21,755 nt of DNA from an uncultured Pseudomonadota bacterium. GTDB taxonomy: Bacteria; Bdellovibrionota_B; Oligoflexia; Oligoflexales; Bog-1112. The stretch lies in the NCBI GenBank assembly GCA_937896265.1, contig CALBMD010000516.1:1-21755 (forward strand). Direction: 5' to 3'. Made by a program: the position numbers and the translations under genes. The notes under the pieces are model-generated. The model was given only the letters and a program-made list of their open reading frames with translations. It did not search any database and was not told the DNA's origin. Each line of letters starts with the position of its first letter. The first letter of the stretch is position 1. This document shows, in pieces, positions 7,864 through 15,660 of this stretch.

Positions 7864-8576
7864 CGACAGTATGCCTTGGGGGCAATGATCAAGACAAAAT
7901 TGCCTTTTGGTAGCTCTTTAGCTTGCTTTGCTAGACTCTTAAGCGGACCAAACAAGAAAGCTTGGTCTGGCATGCTGATATTAAAAGCTAAAAGAGCAAC
8001 AAAAGGGCTTCCTAACAGCCGTTCGCATAGTGTAAGCAAGTTATCGCGCCGATAAGGAGTGTCCATTAAAATGATTGGCTTTTTTGTCTCTTTGTAGCGA
8101 CTGAGAGATCTTTCTCTATCTTGCTGATTTTGCGGCAAAAAACCAACGAAATGGAACTCTCGCAATGGGTATGGAAAGGCAGAGATCGCGCCTGTTAGTG
8201 AACTTGGACCTGGAATAACTTCAACTTTGCACCCAAGATCATAAGCTAGGTGAAGAAGCGCAGAACCTGGGTCAGCAAGGGTTGGGCAGCCTTGATCGCT
8301 CATATAAGCTATCGTTTTGCCTGCTATAAAAAACTCTTTGCTGGCTTCAATGGTTTCTTTTTGCTGATGCTCTGAAAATTTGAGATATTCACGATGGAGA
8401 CCGGCAGTCTTAAGAGCAAGGCGTGCTTGCCGGTCATCTTCAAAGACAAGTAACTCGGCTTCTTTTAATGCCTTTATCGATCGGCTAGGGATGTCCTCGG
8501 GGCAGCCAATATGAGTGGAGAGCATAATGAGCTTCCCCTTTGCATGAGGGTATGTAGCTATTTTTTTGCTTTCCAC
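7860..8576 (-). CDS. Divergent RsmI-family SAM methyltransferase
   Basis: A tetrapyrrole-methylase-fold protein of 238 residues related to RsmI, which 2'-O-methylates a cytidine of 16S rRNA. Visible family segments are LSTHIGCPEDI (19-29), FEDDRQARLAL (45-55), MSDQGCPTLADPGSAL (92-107), VIPGPSSLTGAIS (120-132) and FVGFLPQNQ (143-151). It differs from classical RsmI: TPYR (173-176) replaces the usual ESxHR, AFNISMPDQ replaces ARELTK, and the C-terminal ~45 residues (a helical domain in E. coli RsmI) are missing. The start is GTG with GGAG eight bases upstream; an ATG 17 codons later also has a good site. The rRNA target is therefore uncertain. Confidence 0.8.
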   Translation of the reverse strand: MESKKIATYPHAKGKLIMLSTHIGCPEDIPSRSIKALKEAELLVFEDDRQARLALKTAGLHREYLKFSEHQQKETIEASKEFFIAGKTIAYMSDQGCPTLADPGSALLHLAYDLGCKVEVIPGPSSLTGAISAFPYPLREFHFVGFLPQNQQDRERSLSRYKETKKPIILMDTPYRRDNLLTLCERLLGSPFVALLAFNISMPDQAFLFGPLKSLAKQAKELPKGNFVLIIAPKAYCR

Positions 8577-8635
8577 GATATATTCTCCGAAAAAAGGTGA
8601 GAGACAATAAGTTAGATATTAGATGGGGAACAGCT

Positions 8636-9433
8636 TTGTCAATCATAGAAAATATCAAGTCACAACCTCTTCCACGGCATGTTGCCATTATCATGGACGG
8701 CAATGGTAGATGGGCTAAGAATCGTGGCAAGCCGCGAATTTTTGGCCATAAAAGGGGGGTAGAAAGTGTTCGAGCTGTTGTTCGAACAGCTGCTAGCTTA
8801 GGTATTGAAGCCCTCACCCTTTATGCGTTTAGTGAAGAAAACTGGGGAAGGCCCCAGACTGAAGTTCAATTTCTTCTCTCGCTCCTTGACTATTACCTAG
8901 AGAAGGATCGAGAAGAACTTAGGCAGAATAATGTGCAACTTCGCATCATGGGCCGACTTGAGGCCTTGCCTATTAAGACGCAAACCCTCATTCAAAAGAC
9001 GCAAAAAGTGTTGTCGGCCAACACAGGTTTGGTTTTAAACATTGCCCTTAGCTACTCAGGGCAGCAGGAAATCCTTCATGCCTGTAAGCTAATGGTTCAA
9101 GATGCAAAGGATGCGAAGTTAGATATTAATAATATTAACGCTAGCCTCTTTGAGTCTTATCTATGGACAAAGGGCCTTCCTTCCCCTGACCTTATTATCA
9201 GAACAAGTGGTGAGCAAAGGCTATCTAATTTTCTGCTCTGGCAATGCGCTTATGCAGAGCTTTGGTTTACTCCTGTTTATTGGCCAGATTTTCGCCAAGA
9301 CGATTTTTTAGACTGCATCCTAGCATTTCAAAAGCGAGATCGCAGATTTGGGAAAGTTTGTGAAACGGAGCAAAAGCTTTCATCAGTTATTTGCGTGAAC
9401 GCTTTTGATCACAAAGCACAGGAAATTTGCTGA
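8636..9433 (+). CDS. uppS: Undecaprenyl diphosphate synthase
   Basis: A cis-prenyltransferase that condenses isopentenyl units onto farnesyl diphosphate to make the C55 carrier for cell-wall synthesis. The signature VAIIMDGNGRWA carries the catalytic aspartate near residue 21. SFSEENWGRP-like text (YAFSEENWGRP) and PDLIIRTSGEQRLSNFLLWQ are the other conserved blocks. I chose the TTG at 8636 because GGGGA lies six bases upstream; it gives 265 residues, close to the family norm. A GTG at 8597 would add 13 residues but has no ribosome site. The gene opens the long envelope cluster and its stop overlaps the cdsA start. Confidence 0.94.
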   Translation: MSIIENIKSQPLPRHVAIIMDGNGRWAKNRGKPRIFGHKRGVESVRAVVRTAASLGIEALTLYAFSEENWGRPQTEVQFLLSLLDYYLEKDREELRQNNVQLRIMGRLEALPIKTQTLIQKTQKVLSANTGLVLNIALSYSGQQEILHACKLMVQDAKDAKLDINNINASLFESYLWTKGLPSPDLIIRTSGEQRLSNFLLWQCAYAELWFTPVYWPDFRQDDFLDCILAFQKRDRRFGKVCETEQKLSSVICVNAFDHKAQEIC

Positions 9434-10308
9434 TGCTCTATACTCGTGTTTTAACGGCTATCTGTACTTTGCCACTTCTTGCGGCATTTCTAGCTTATGC
9501 GCCTGGCGTGTGGGTGCTAGCATTTTTTGTTCTTTGTTTAGGTCTTAGTCTCTGGGAAATCATTGATATGATTTATCCAAGACTGTTAGCCATTGCTGCC
9601 TCTACTGCTAACAAGAGCAATAGTCAGGCCAAAGTGGCATGGGCGAATGTTTCGTTTGGTATGATAGGTACTTTCTGGTTCTGTTATGCAGATGAAATTT
9701 CAAAACATTTACCTGTTGTTGGGTTGATCTCTTTAGGGGCAACAGTATTTTTCTTTGCTTTTGTTTTTCTTGAACAAGACCTCGCTAAGGCAATGGTTGG
9801 GCTTTTAACCTCACTTTTGGCTCTTGCTTATTGCCTGCCGCCCTGGTTAGCAATCTGGCATCTTTATCAGCTAAAGTCGCAAGCCTACTTTGTATTTTTG
9901 TTGCTTTTTATTGTTATGGCTAATGATAGCGGTGCCTATTTTGGCGGCAGATTTTTTGGCGGCAAGATTTTTGGTCAGAGAAAATTATCACCCCGGCTGT
10001 CACCAAAAAAGACTATTGAGGGAGCTGTTGTTGGCTTGGTAAGCGGTGTCATCGCAGCAATTACTATCGCCACCTTGTGGGGACAAAATCCATTTAGCCT
10101 GCTAAGCCTTGCTTTTACGGCTATGATTGTTGGCATAGTGAGTATTTTAGGAGATCTTGTAGAGTCTTATTTTAAGCGCTTTGCGCAGGTGAAAGATTCT
10201 GGCAAAGTTCTACCAGGTCATGGCGGGTTTTTGGATCGCGTCGATGGTATTATGTTTGGTGCTTCGGCTCTATATGCTCTATTGTTGCTTTTTGAGCAAA
10301 AACTTTAG
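9433..10308 (+). CDS. cdsA: Phosphatidate cytidylyltransferase
   Basis: An integral membrane enzyme that makes CDP-diacylglycerol from phosphatidate and CTP, the precursor of all phospholipids. At 291 residues it has about eight hydrophobic segments. The CDP-diglyceride synthetase signature is clear near the C-terminus: FKRFAQVKDSGKVLPGHGG followed by FLDRVDGIMFG. The upstream conserved NDSGAYFGGRFFGGK and SPKKTIEGAVVG are also present. The ATG at 9433 overlaps the uppS stop as TGATG, with AGGA about nine bases upstream. rseP follows nine bases after the stop. In many bacteria dxr lies between cdsA and rseP; it is absent here. Confidence 0.95.
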   Translation: MLYTRVLTAICTLPLLAAFLAYAPGVWVLAFFVLCLGLSLWEIIDMIYPRLLAIAASTANKSNSQAKVAWANVSFGMIGTFWFCYADEISKHLPVVGLISLGATVFFFAFVFLEQDLAKAMVGLLTSLLALAYCLPPWLAIWHLYQLKSQAYFVFLLLFIVMANDSGAYFGGRFFGGKIFGQRKLSPRLSPKKTIEGAVVGLVSGVIAAITIATLWGQNPFSLLSLAFTAMIVGIVSILGDLVESYFKRFAQVKDSGKVLPGHGGFLDRVDGIMFGASALYALLLLFEQKL

Positions 10309-10316
10309 GGACTTGC

Positions 10317-12053
10317 ATGGTTCAATTGTTAACAAACCCAGTTGTTGCTGTCGTAGTTTTTTTGGGCATCTTGATCTTTGTCCACGAGCTAGGCCATTTT
10401 ATTGTTGGCCGCCTCTGTGGCATTGGTGTTGAAATATTTTCAATTGGCTTTGGTCCAAAGCTCTTTGGTTTTGAACGAAATGGCACACTTTATCAAGTGG
10501 CGTTGCTTCCCCTTGGTGGGTTTGTCAAATTTGCAGGTGCTTATCCTGATGAAGAGGTAAAAGAACTACACCGCGGCCACGAATTAAATAAAGCAGGTGC
10601 TTTGGCCCGTTTAGCAACAATTAGTGCTGGACCTTTGGCGAATCTTCTTTTGGCTCTTTTTGTCTTTGCTTGGTTAGGTGCAAGAGGTATTGAGCATATC
10701 CCAGCAAAGATTGGACAGATTATTGATAACAGTCGCGCAGACCAAAGTGGCTTACATGAAGGCGACATTATTATTGAGGTTGGTGGTGTCCAAGTGAAAA
10801 CTTGGGATGAAATGCGCGATATTATTGTGCACTCTGCCGAAAAACCGCTTGATTTTCTTATAAATCGGCAAGGTGAGACCCGCTCCCTAACGATCGTGCC
10901 GGAGAGCAAAATTGGTGAAAATGCTATAACTACCAAGAAGGAGCAGCAGGGAAGACTTGGTATTTATTTTTCTCAAATACCACCTGTTATTACGATCAAA
11001 GATCCACGTTCCTTAGCTAGCAAATCAGGTCTAGAAACCGGTGACTATGTGGTGAGTGTTAAACCTGCTGGGGTAGATGCTATCGCTACCGACTCTTGGG
11101 CTAAATTAGAAGATAGTCTTTTTACCTCCTATCAAGCTGGGTTGCGTCAGTTTGTTCTAGAGGTGCGCAAGGGCTATGATCCTTTCGCTAAAAAGGATCA
11201 ATTAGAAGGTGAGCTTAGCTCAATTTTGCTTGATGCAAGTGACATTGCTTTAAGCTTTGATCACGGACAGAGCTGGCGTCAAAATCGTCAAAAATTAAGT
11301 GCTGCTTTGGGCTTGTTTGATAGTCAGCTGACCGTCTTTAGTGGCCCTAAGAGCAATGATGGCCCCTTTGTTAAAGGGGACCAGATCGTGGCCTTTAATG
11401 GCCAAAAAATTAGCAACTTTTTCGATTTAGCTGCTGCTTTAGAGGAAAACACCCAAGAGCTAGTGACGCTTAGCATTGTGCGAAAATATGCAAATTATGA
11501 GCTTAAAGTACCGCTTAATCCTATCGAGACACAAAGAGCAGATGGTAAAAGGACTGTTTATGTACTTGATGCGACGTTCTTAGGGCAAGATTTAAGCCCT
11601 ACTCTTTATATTGAAAAATATGACACGCTTTGGCAGCAAATTGCTTTTGGTGCTAAAGCCACAGCTAAATACTCGCGTCTTATTATTAGCTCTCTTTATG
11701 GTCTTATCACTGGTGAGGTGCCGCTTAAAGCGCTCGGCGGTCCTGTGCTTATTGCCAAAGTGGCGCAAGATGCTGCCTCTTTGGGGCTTGAACCTTTTTT
11801 GAAAACATTAGCTCTTATAAGTATTAACTTAGGCCTAGTTAATCTCTTTCCTATTCCAGCGTTAGATGGTGGTCAGCTGCTAATTGTCTTGTTTGAAGCT
11901 ATGAGGCGAAGACCACTAAGCGCTGTGGCTTTAGAGAATTTCCAACGCATAGGCTTTGTTATGATTATGGCTCTAGTTGTTCTTGCCACCTATAATGATT
12001 TCTCTCGCTACTGGACCCCCATACTAAAAGGACTACGTTCTGTTTTTGAATAA
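10317..12053 (+). CDS. rseP: RseP-type site-2 zinc metalloprotease
   Basis: A membrane-embedded M50 protease that cuts transmembrane segments, typically of an anti-sigma factor, during envelope stress. The zinc motif HELGH is at 23-27 in the first helix, and the third ligand motif NLFPIPALDGG is at about 509-519 near the C-terminus. Between the membrane parts lie PDZ-like segments: AKIGQIIDNSRADQSGLHEG (about 130-149), a second around SLASKSGLETGDYVVSV, and a third around GPFVKGDQIVAFNGQKI. At 578 residues it is roughly 130 longer than E. coli RseP, and the extra length falls in the periplasmic PDZ region. No anti-sigma or sigma gene is nearby to suggest a substrate. Confidence 0.93.
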   Translation: MVQLLTNPVVAVVVFLGILIFVHELGHFIVGRLCGIGVEIFSIGFGPKLFGFERNGTLYQVALLPLGGFVKFAGAYPDEEVKELHRGHELNKAGALARLATISAGPLANLLLALFVFAWLGARGIEHIPAKIGQIIDNSRADQSGLHEGDIIIEVGGVQVKTWDEMRDIIVHSAEKPLDFLINRQGETRSLTIVPESKIGENAITTKKEQQGRLGIYFSQIPPVITIKDPRSLASKSGLETGDYVVSVKPAGVDAIATDSWAKLEDSLFTSYQAGLRQFVLEVRKGYDPFAKKDQLEGELSSILLDASDIALSFDHGQSWRQNRQKLSAALGLFDSQLTVFSGPKSNDGPFVKGDQIVAFNGQKISNFFDLAAALEENTQELVTLSIVRKYANYELKVPLNPIETQRADGKRTVYVLDATFLGQDLSPTLYIEKYDTLWQQIAFGAKATAKYSRLIISSLYGLITGEVPLKALGGPVLIAKVAQDAASLGLEPFLKTLALISINLGLVNLFPIPALDGGQLLIVLFEAMRRRPLSAVALENFQRIGFVMIMALVVLATYNDFSRYWTPILKGLRSVFE

Positions 12054-12064
12054 TAAGGTTATGC

Positions 12065-12781
12065 ATGTATTGTCTTTATATTGATTCATCTTTAGATGGT
12101 GTAGGAGTAGCCTGTGCTAGCTTCACAACTAATCCTAAACCCATTTTTCTTGCAGTCTGCCCGCAAAAATTTGGTTCTGCTGGTAATTTATCTCTCTTAG
12201 TGAAGCAAGCAAAAGCTCACATAGGAGGCGCTGAGTTTGATCAGATTGTTATTACTGGCGGCCCGGGTTCTTTTACCGGCATTAAGATTGGTTTGGGTTG
12301 GCTATATGGTTATGTGGCGGCTGACCCAACGCAGAAGCCTATGATGGCACAGACTTCTGCGCTGGAAGCCGCGCTTTTTCATCTGGTGGCAACAAATGAT
12401 TATGGCCGTGATCTCTTTTTATATTGGCCTCTCACTAGAGCCCATGGTTTTATTGCTCGCTATAATGCTAAAACGAAGCAAAGCTCAGTTATCTTGCATG
12501 AAGGTAGCAGCACTAGCTGCGAGTTTGGTCAATTAAACGAACTTTTTAGCCAAGGAGTATGGATTGCTGCCAAGCAATGGGATTTGTTTGCGGCTAGTCA
12601 TGCATCCTTGCAGATCTCGCGAGTTCTCACAAACGAAGAGCTACTTGAATATTGCCTTCTAGGTATGATAGGGCAATTTTCAGGGAAAGCTGAGCTCTTT
12701 TGTGATCACTTGCCAAAACCAAATTATATGCGAAAGACAACAGCTGAAGAGAATTTTGAGCTAAAAAGCAGAAAGGACTAA
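12065..12781 (+). CDS. tsaB: tRNA t6A synthesis protein TsaB
   Basis: A partner protein of TsaD in making threonylcarbamoyladenosine at position 37 of tRNAs. It is 238 residues with the ASKHA-fold start CLYIDSSLDGVGVACA and the family hallmark GGPGSFTGIKIGL at 65-77, followed by a helix with AQTSALEAAL. The C-terminal half is variable, as usual. The ATG at 12065 is preceded by AAGG and lies 11 bases after rseP. pssA begins three bases after its stop. Confidence 0.9.
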   Translation: MYCLYIDSSLDGVGVACASFTTNPKPIFLAVCPQKFGSAGNLSLLVKQAKAHIGGAEFDQIVITGGPGSFTGIKIGLGWLYGYVAADPTQKPMMAQTSALEAALFHLVATNDYGRDLFLYWPLTRAHGFIARYNAKTKQSSVILHEGSSTSCEFGQLNELFSQGVWIAAKQWDLFAASHASLQISRVLTNEELLEYCLLGMIGQFSGKAELFCDHLPKPNYMRKTTAEENFELKSRKD

Positions 12782-12784
12782 GAG

Positions 12785-13618
12785 TTGAAAAAATTTCGTC
12801 CAAAAATTGGGGGTGCGGTATATATCCTTCCCAATTTGTTAACCTCAGGAAATTTGTTCTTTGGTTATTTTTCAGTTATGAAAGCCCTGCAAGGGGATTA
12901 TTTTTGGGCAGCTACAGCGATTTTACTTTCCTCTATTTTTGACGTCTTAGATGGGCAAGTTGCTAGGCTTACTAAAGGCACTAGCGAGTTTGGTGTTCAG
13001 TACGATTCCTTGTGTGATTTGATTTCTTTTGGTTTGGCACCTAGCTTTTTGATGTATCAGTACGCTCTTTCAGGGTTAGGCCGTCTTGGCTTGATTTTTG
13101 GGTTTCTATTTTTAGCCTGTGGTGCACTACGTCTTGCTCGCTTTAATGTTCAAAGCTCTATAGGCAAAACAAAAGGCGATTTTGTTGGCTTACCTATCCC
13201 TATGGCTGCTGGAGTAATCGCTTGTTTTGTTGGCCTGACTAGCGAGAATTATGATCTTGAGGGAACAAATTTTATTATTGCTAATATTTTCCATTTTCTT
13301 TCTTTGAGCCAGGTTCGTTTTGGTTTTTTTGCTGTCATGACGCCTTTTTTGGCTATTATGATGGTTTCAAATTTAACTTATAGAACACACAAATCCTTGA
13401 AGATTAAAGGCGTTAAAGCTTTTCGTTTGCTTGCCTTATTGGTAACTCTTGTCGCTATTGCTGCTTACCAGCCGATGTTAGTTGGCTTTTTATTCTTTTT
13501 CCTCTACTCCCTTACAGGCCCTTTAGAATGGGTTCTTGGCTGGAAAAAAGCTGCCGATGAAGATGAGATTTTTCAAGAAGATGAGGGCGAAGAAGAGGAT
13601 CTTGAGCAAGAAGGTTAA
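12785..13618 (+). CDS. pssA: CDP-diacylglycerol-serine O-phosphatidyltransferase
   Basis: A membrane CDP-alcohol phosphatidyltransferase that makes phosphatidylserine, the precursor of phosphatidylethanolamine. The family motif DGxxARx8Gx3Dx3D is complete: Asp56, Gly57, Ala60, Arg61, Gly70, Asp74, Asp78. The N-terminal ILPNLLTSGNLFFGYFS is typical of the PssA subgroup rather than PgsA. It is 277 residues with about seven hydrophobic helices and an unusual, highly acidic cytosolic tail of about 22 residues. The start is TTG, with AAAGGA about eight bases upstream. Downstream it is separated from asd by a structured repeat. cdsA, whose product is its substrate, is in the same cluster. Confidence 0.92.
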   Translation: MKKFRPKIGGAVYILPNLLTSGNLFFGYFSVMKALQGDYFWAATAILLSSIFDVLDGQVARLTKGTSEFGVQYDSLCDLISFGLAPSFLMYQYALSGLGRLGLIFGFLFLACGALRLARFNVQSSIGKTKGDFVGLPIPMAAGVIACFVGLTSENYDLEGTNFIIANIFHFLSLSQVRFGFFAVMTPFLAIMMVSNLTYRTHKSLKIKGVKAFRLLALLVTLVAIAAYQPMLVGFLFFFLYSLTGPLEWVLGWKKAADEDEIFQEDEGEEEDLEQEG

Positions 13619-13622
13619 GCCT

Positions 13623-13809
13623 GGATTCGAATTTCTAGTTGTGTGCTACGACGCGAAGTTAGTCCCTTGTCGGCGTTGCTTTGTCGTCGCGAAATCCTCA
13701 TGTATCAATATGTACACTGTGGCTTCGCTTCTCCTTGCGCCTTGCACCCAACCGAACTTCGAATCCTTTCAATTTTTTGGTGAATTTCAAAAAATTTCAC
13801 TTCTCGGGT
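13623..13809. repeat. Palindromic dispersed repeat, copy A
   Basis: This lies in the 220-base gap between pssA and asd. Its outer arms are an exact inverted pair, ggattcgaa (13623-13631) and ttcgaatcc (13758-13766). The pairing continues imperfectly inward for about 35 bases, so the whole unit can fold into a long hairpin. It is about three-quarters identical by eye to copy B at 20476-20600, after allowing for a ~62-base central insertion (about 13669-13730). A shared trailing part (aatttcaaaaaa then cttctcgg) extends beyond the right arm. The frame that reads through copy B is also open through copy A. No transposase is present. Confidence 0.8.
13689..13728. repeat. Nested hairpin inside repeat copy A
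   Basis: Within the insertion unique to copy A, gcgaa (13689-13693) pairs with ttcgc (13724-13728). Further inward, cc pairs with gg, ca with tg, and TGTA (13701-13704) with TACA (13713-13716). This forms an interrupted stem-loop sitting at the tip of the larger palindrome. The pairing was done by eye; no folding energy was calculated. Confidence 0.5.
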
Positions 13810-13838
13810 TAAGTTTTTTATAGTTGTAAGGATAATAT

Positions 13839-14843
13839 ATGAAAATAGCGGTCGTTGGCGCTAGTGGCGCTGTCGGACGAGAGATGTTAAGCGAGCTTTA
13901 TTTTTTGCTTAAGCGTCTGAGAATTAAGGCAGAAGTTTTTGCTTTTGCTTCTAGTAAATCAGCTGGCACATGGCTTGATTTTGGACCAGATCAGATTAGG
14001 GTAGAAGAGTATGAGCTTGCAAAACTAGAGGGTTTTTCTTTTGCTCTACTGTCGGCTGGTTCAACATTCTCGCGAGCACAAAGCCCAGCGATTAGTGAGC
14101 TTGGTGTGCGAGTTATTGATAATTCAAGCGCTTTTCGCGGCGATGAGTCTTTTAGTCTTATTGTTCCTGAGGTAAATGGCCAGGAGCTTTTAGGCGGCAA
14201 GGTTAAGAAAGGGATCATTGCTAACCCTAATTGCTCTACTATCCAGTTGGTTGTCTGTTTAAAACCGCTACAAGATGTCTTTGGACTAGCTGGTGTTTGG
14301 GTAAGCTCTTATCAGTCTGTCTCAGGCACAGGCCAAAATGGTATTGCTGAGCTTCTCTTGCAAGAGAAAAGCGCGGGTCATCGCCTACCTTCTGTCTATT
14401 CTAATACGATTTATAACAATGTTTTGAGCTTTATTGGCGCCTTTGATGAGCAAGGTCATTGTGAAGAGGAGCAAAAGATTGTCCGAGAAAGCAGGCGTCT
14501 TCTTTCGGCACCGAGCCTTCCTGTATTTGCACACACTGCTCGAGTACCGGTTACAAACTGCCATTGTGAAAGTGTAACTGTTGAGTTGCAAAGAGAAGTA
14601 GAGCTTTCGGAGATCTTAGCAGTCTTTGAAAAAAGTGAGAGTATAGTATTAGAAAGGGTTAATGAGGCCAAGAGAATGCCTTCACCAAAAGAATGGACTG
14701 GCCAAAGGAAGGTCTCTGTTTCTCGGGTTCGTTTGCCCTTTGGTGAAAAGGTTAGCCGGTTTGTAAGTTTCTGGAATATATCGGACAATCTGAAAAAAGG
14801 AGCAGCTACCAATGCAGTCCAAATCTTGGAACGTTTGCTTTAG
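13839..14843 (+). CDS. asd: Aspartate-semialdehyde dehydrogenase
   Basis: An NADPH-dependent enzyme converting aspartyl phosphate to aspartate semialdehyde, the branch point for lysine, diaminopimelate, threonine and methionine; diaminopimelate feeds peptidoglycan. It is 334 residues. The nucleotide-binding GASGAVG is at 7-13, the nucleophilic cysteine is Cys132 in ANPNCSTIQLV, and the active-site base is probably His242 in NCHCESV. SYQSVSGTGQNG (158-169) matches the family. AAGGA lies about eight bases before the ATG, downstream of repeat copy A. Its last 32 bases overlap the start of the next gene. Confidence 0.94.
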   Translation: MKIAVVGASGAVGREMLSELYFLLKRLRIKAEVFAFASSKSAGTWLDFGPDQIRVEEYELAKLEGFSFALLSAGSTFSRAQSPAISELGVRVIDNSSAFRGDESFSLIVPEVNGQELLGGKVKKGIIANPNCSTIQLVVCLKPLQDVFGLAGVWVSSYQSVSGTGQNGIAELLLQEKSAGHRLPSVYSNTIYNNVLSFIGAFDEQGHCEEEQKIVRESRRLLSAPSLPVFAHTARVPVTNCHCESVTVELQREVELSEILAVFEKSESIVLERVNEAKRMPSPKEWTGQRKVSVSRVRLPFGEKVSRFVSFWNISDNLKKGAATNAVQILERLL

Positions 14844-15648
14844 CGTCAGAAAATTTGTAATTTTCATTTGTTTCCTCTCTTTTAACTCTCCTTTGCTTTT
14901 TGCTCGCTCTGTCTATGCCGATGAAAGCATAAACACCGTCAACAAAGAGCCTGATAAAAGCGATGATGTGGGCAAGAATTCTGTCTTTGCGATCGCAGCA
15001 GCAAAGCCTAACTTTACGAAGCTTGCTCACTATAAGGTTTTTTACGGTCAACCCAGCTGGCAGGCTATGCTCAGAATGGGCAAGCATTACCAAGATTTTG
15101 GCCCTTTAAGCTTGGGCGCAGGGTTTGGTCTAAGTTTTTATACAGCAGGTGGTACGCAGCAAGAACTCAAAGAGGGATCAAGCTTGCCTGCTAGTTCTGA
15201 TGAGGACTTTGTGAAAGTCTCAGGAGATAAACTAAGCTTATCTCTTTTTTCTTATGAAGTTTCGCTGTTAGCAAAGTTCAAAGTTCCTGGTTTTCGCTAC
15301 GTCAATTTGGATAGCATGCTTGGCTATCAAGAGCTTTATTTTGAGGAGACAAGAGTCCTTGAGTCACAAGCTTCTGAGCAAACGAGCGATGCCAAGCCTT
15401 ATGTAAATAGAGGTTGGAATAATGGCTCAGTATTGACAGTGTCGCTTAACATATTGCTAAATCCCCTTGATGAGGCTGGCACTCAGTCGTTGCGCCGCAC
15501 GATGGGATTTGGCAGTATCTACTTGTCTCCTTTCATCCGCAAGGCGACAAAAATTTCTAGTAAATTACCCGCCGGTCGCACCTCTAAAAAAGCTGATTTT
15601 ATCAGTCAAAATGCAGTGGGGATCGCATTTCAGTTTGAAACATTTTAG
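14812..15648 (+). CDS. Putative outer-membrane beta-barrel protein
   Basis: A 278-residue protein of unknown function. A long N-terminus with Arg13 and Lys14, then the core FVIFICFLSF and a site near SVYA-DES (about residue 37), looks like a Sec signal peptide. The mature part has alternating hydrophobic and polar stretches rich in Gly, Ser, Tyr and Phe, such as GPLSLGAGFGLSFYTAGG. It ends in Phe, as outer-membrane barrels usually do. The ATG sits inside the end of asd, with AAGGAG upstream, which suggests translational coupling. I recognise no specific family; a small porin-like barrel is an inference from sequence character. Confidence 0.65.
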   Translation: MQSKSWNVCFSVRKFVIFICFLSFNSPLLFARSVYADESINTVNKEPDKSDDVGKNSVFAIAAAKPNFTKLAHYKVFYGQPSWQAMLRMGKHYQDFGPLSLGAGFGLSFYTAGGTQQELKEGSSLPASSDEDFVKVSGDKLSLSLFSYEVSLLAKFKVPGFRYVNLDSMLGYQELYFEETRVLESQASEQTSDAKPYVNRGWNNGSVLTVSLNILLNPLDEAGTQSLRRTMGFGSIYLSPFIRKATKISSKLPAGRTSKKADFISQNAVGIAFQFETF

Positions 15649-15660
15649 TGAAGTAGCTTA

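Noticed and set aside
8485..8817. Leftward open frame across the start of the RsmI-like gene and uppS
   Set aside because: It overlaps two well-supported genes in other frames and resembles no protein family.
13536..13823. Open frame overlapping the end of pssA and running through repeat copy A
   Set aside because: It has no ribosome site, overlaps a clear gene and is mostly repeat sequence. I treat it as a by-product of the repeat, not a gene.
14385..15093. Several antisense open frames over the end of asd and the next gene
   Set aside because: They are shadows of genes with good start signals and recognisable motifs or signal peptide.
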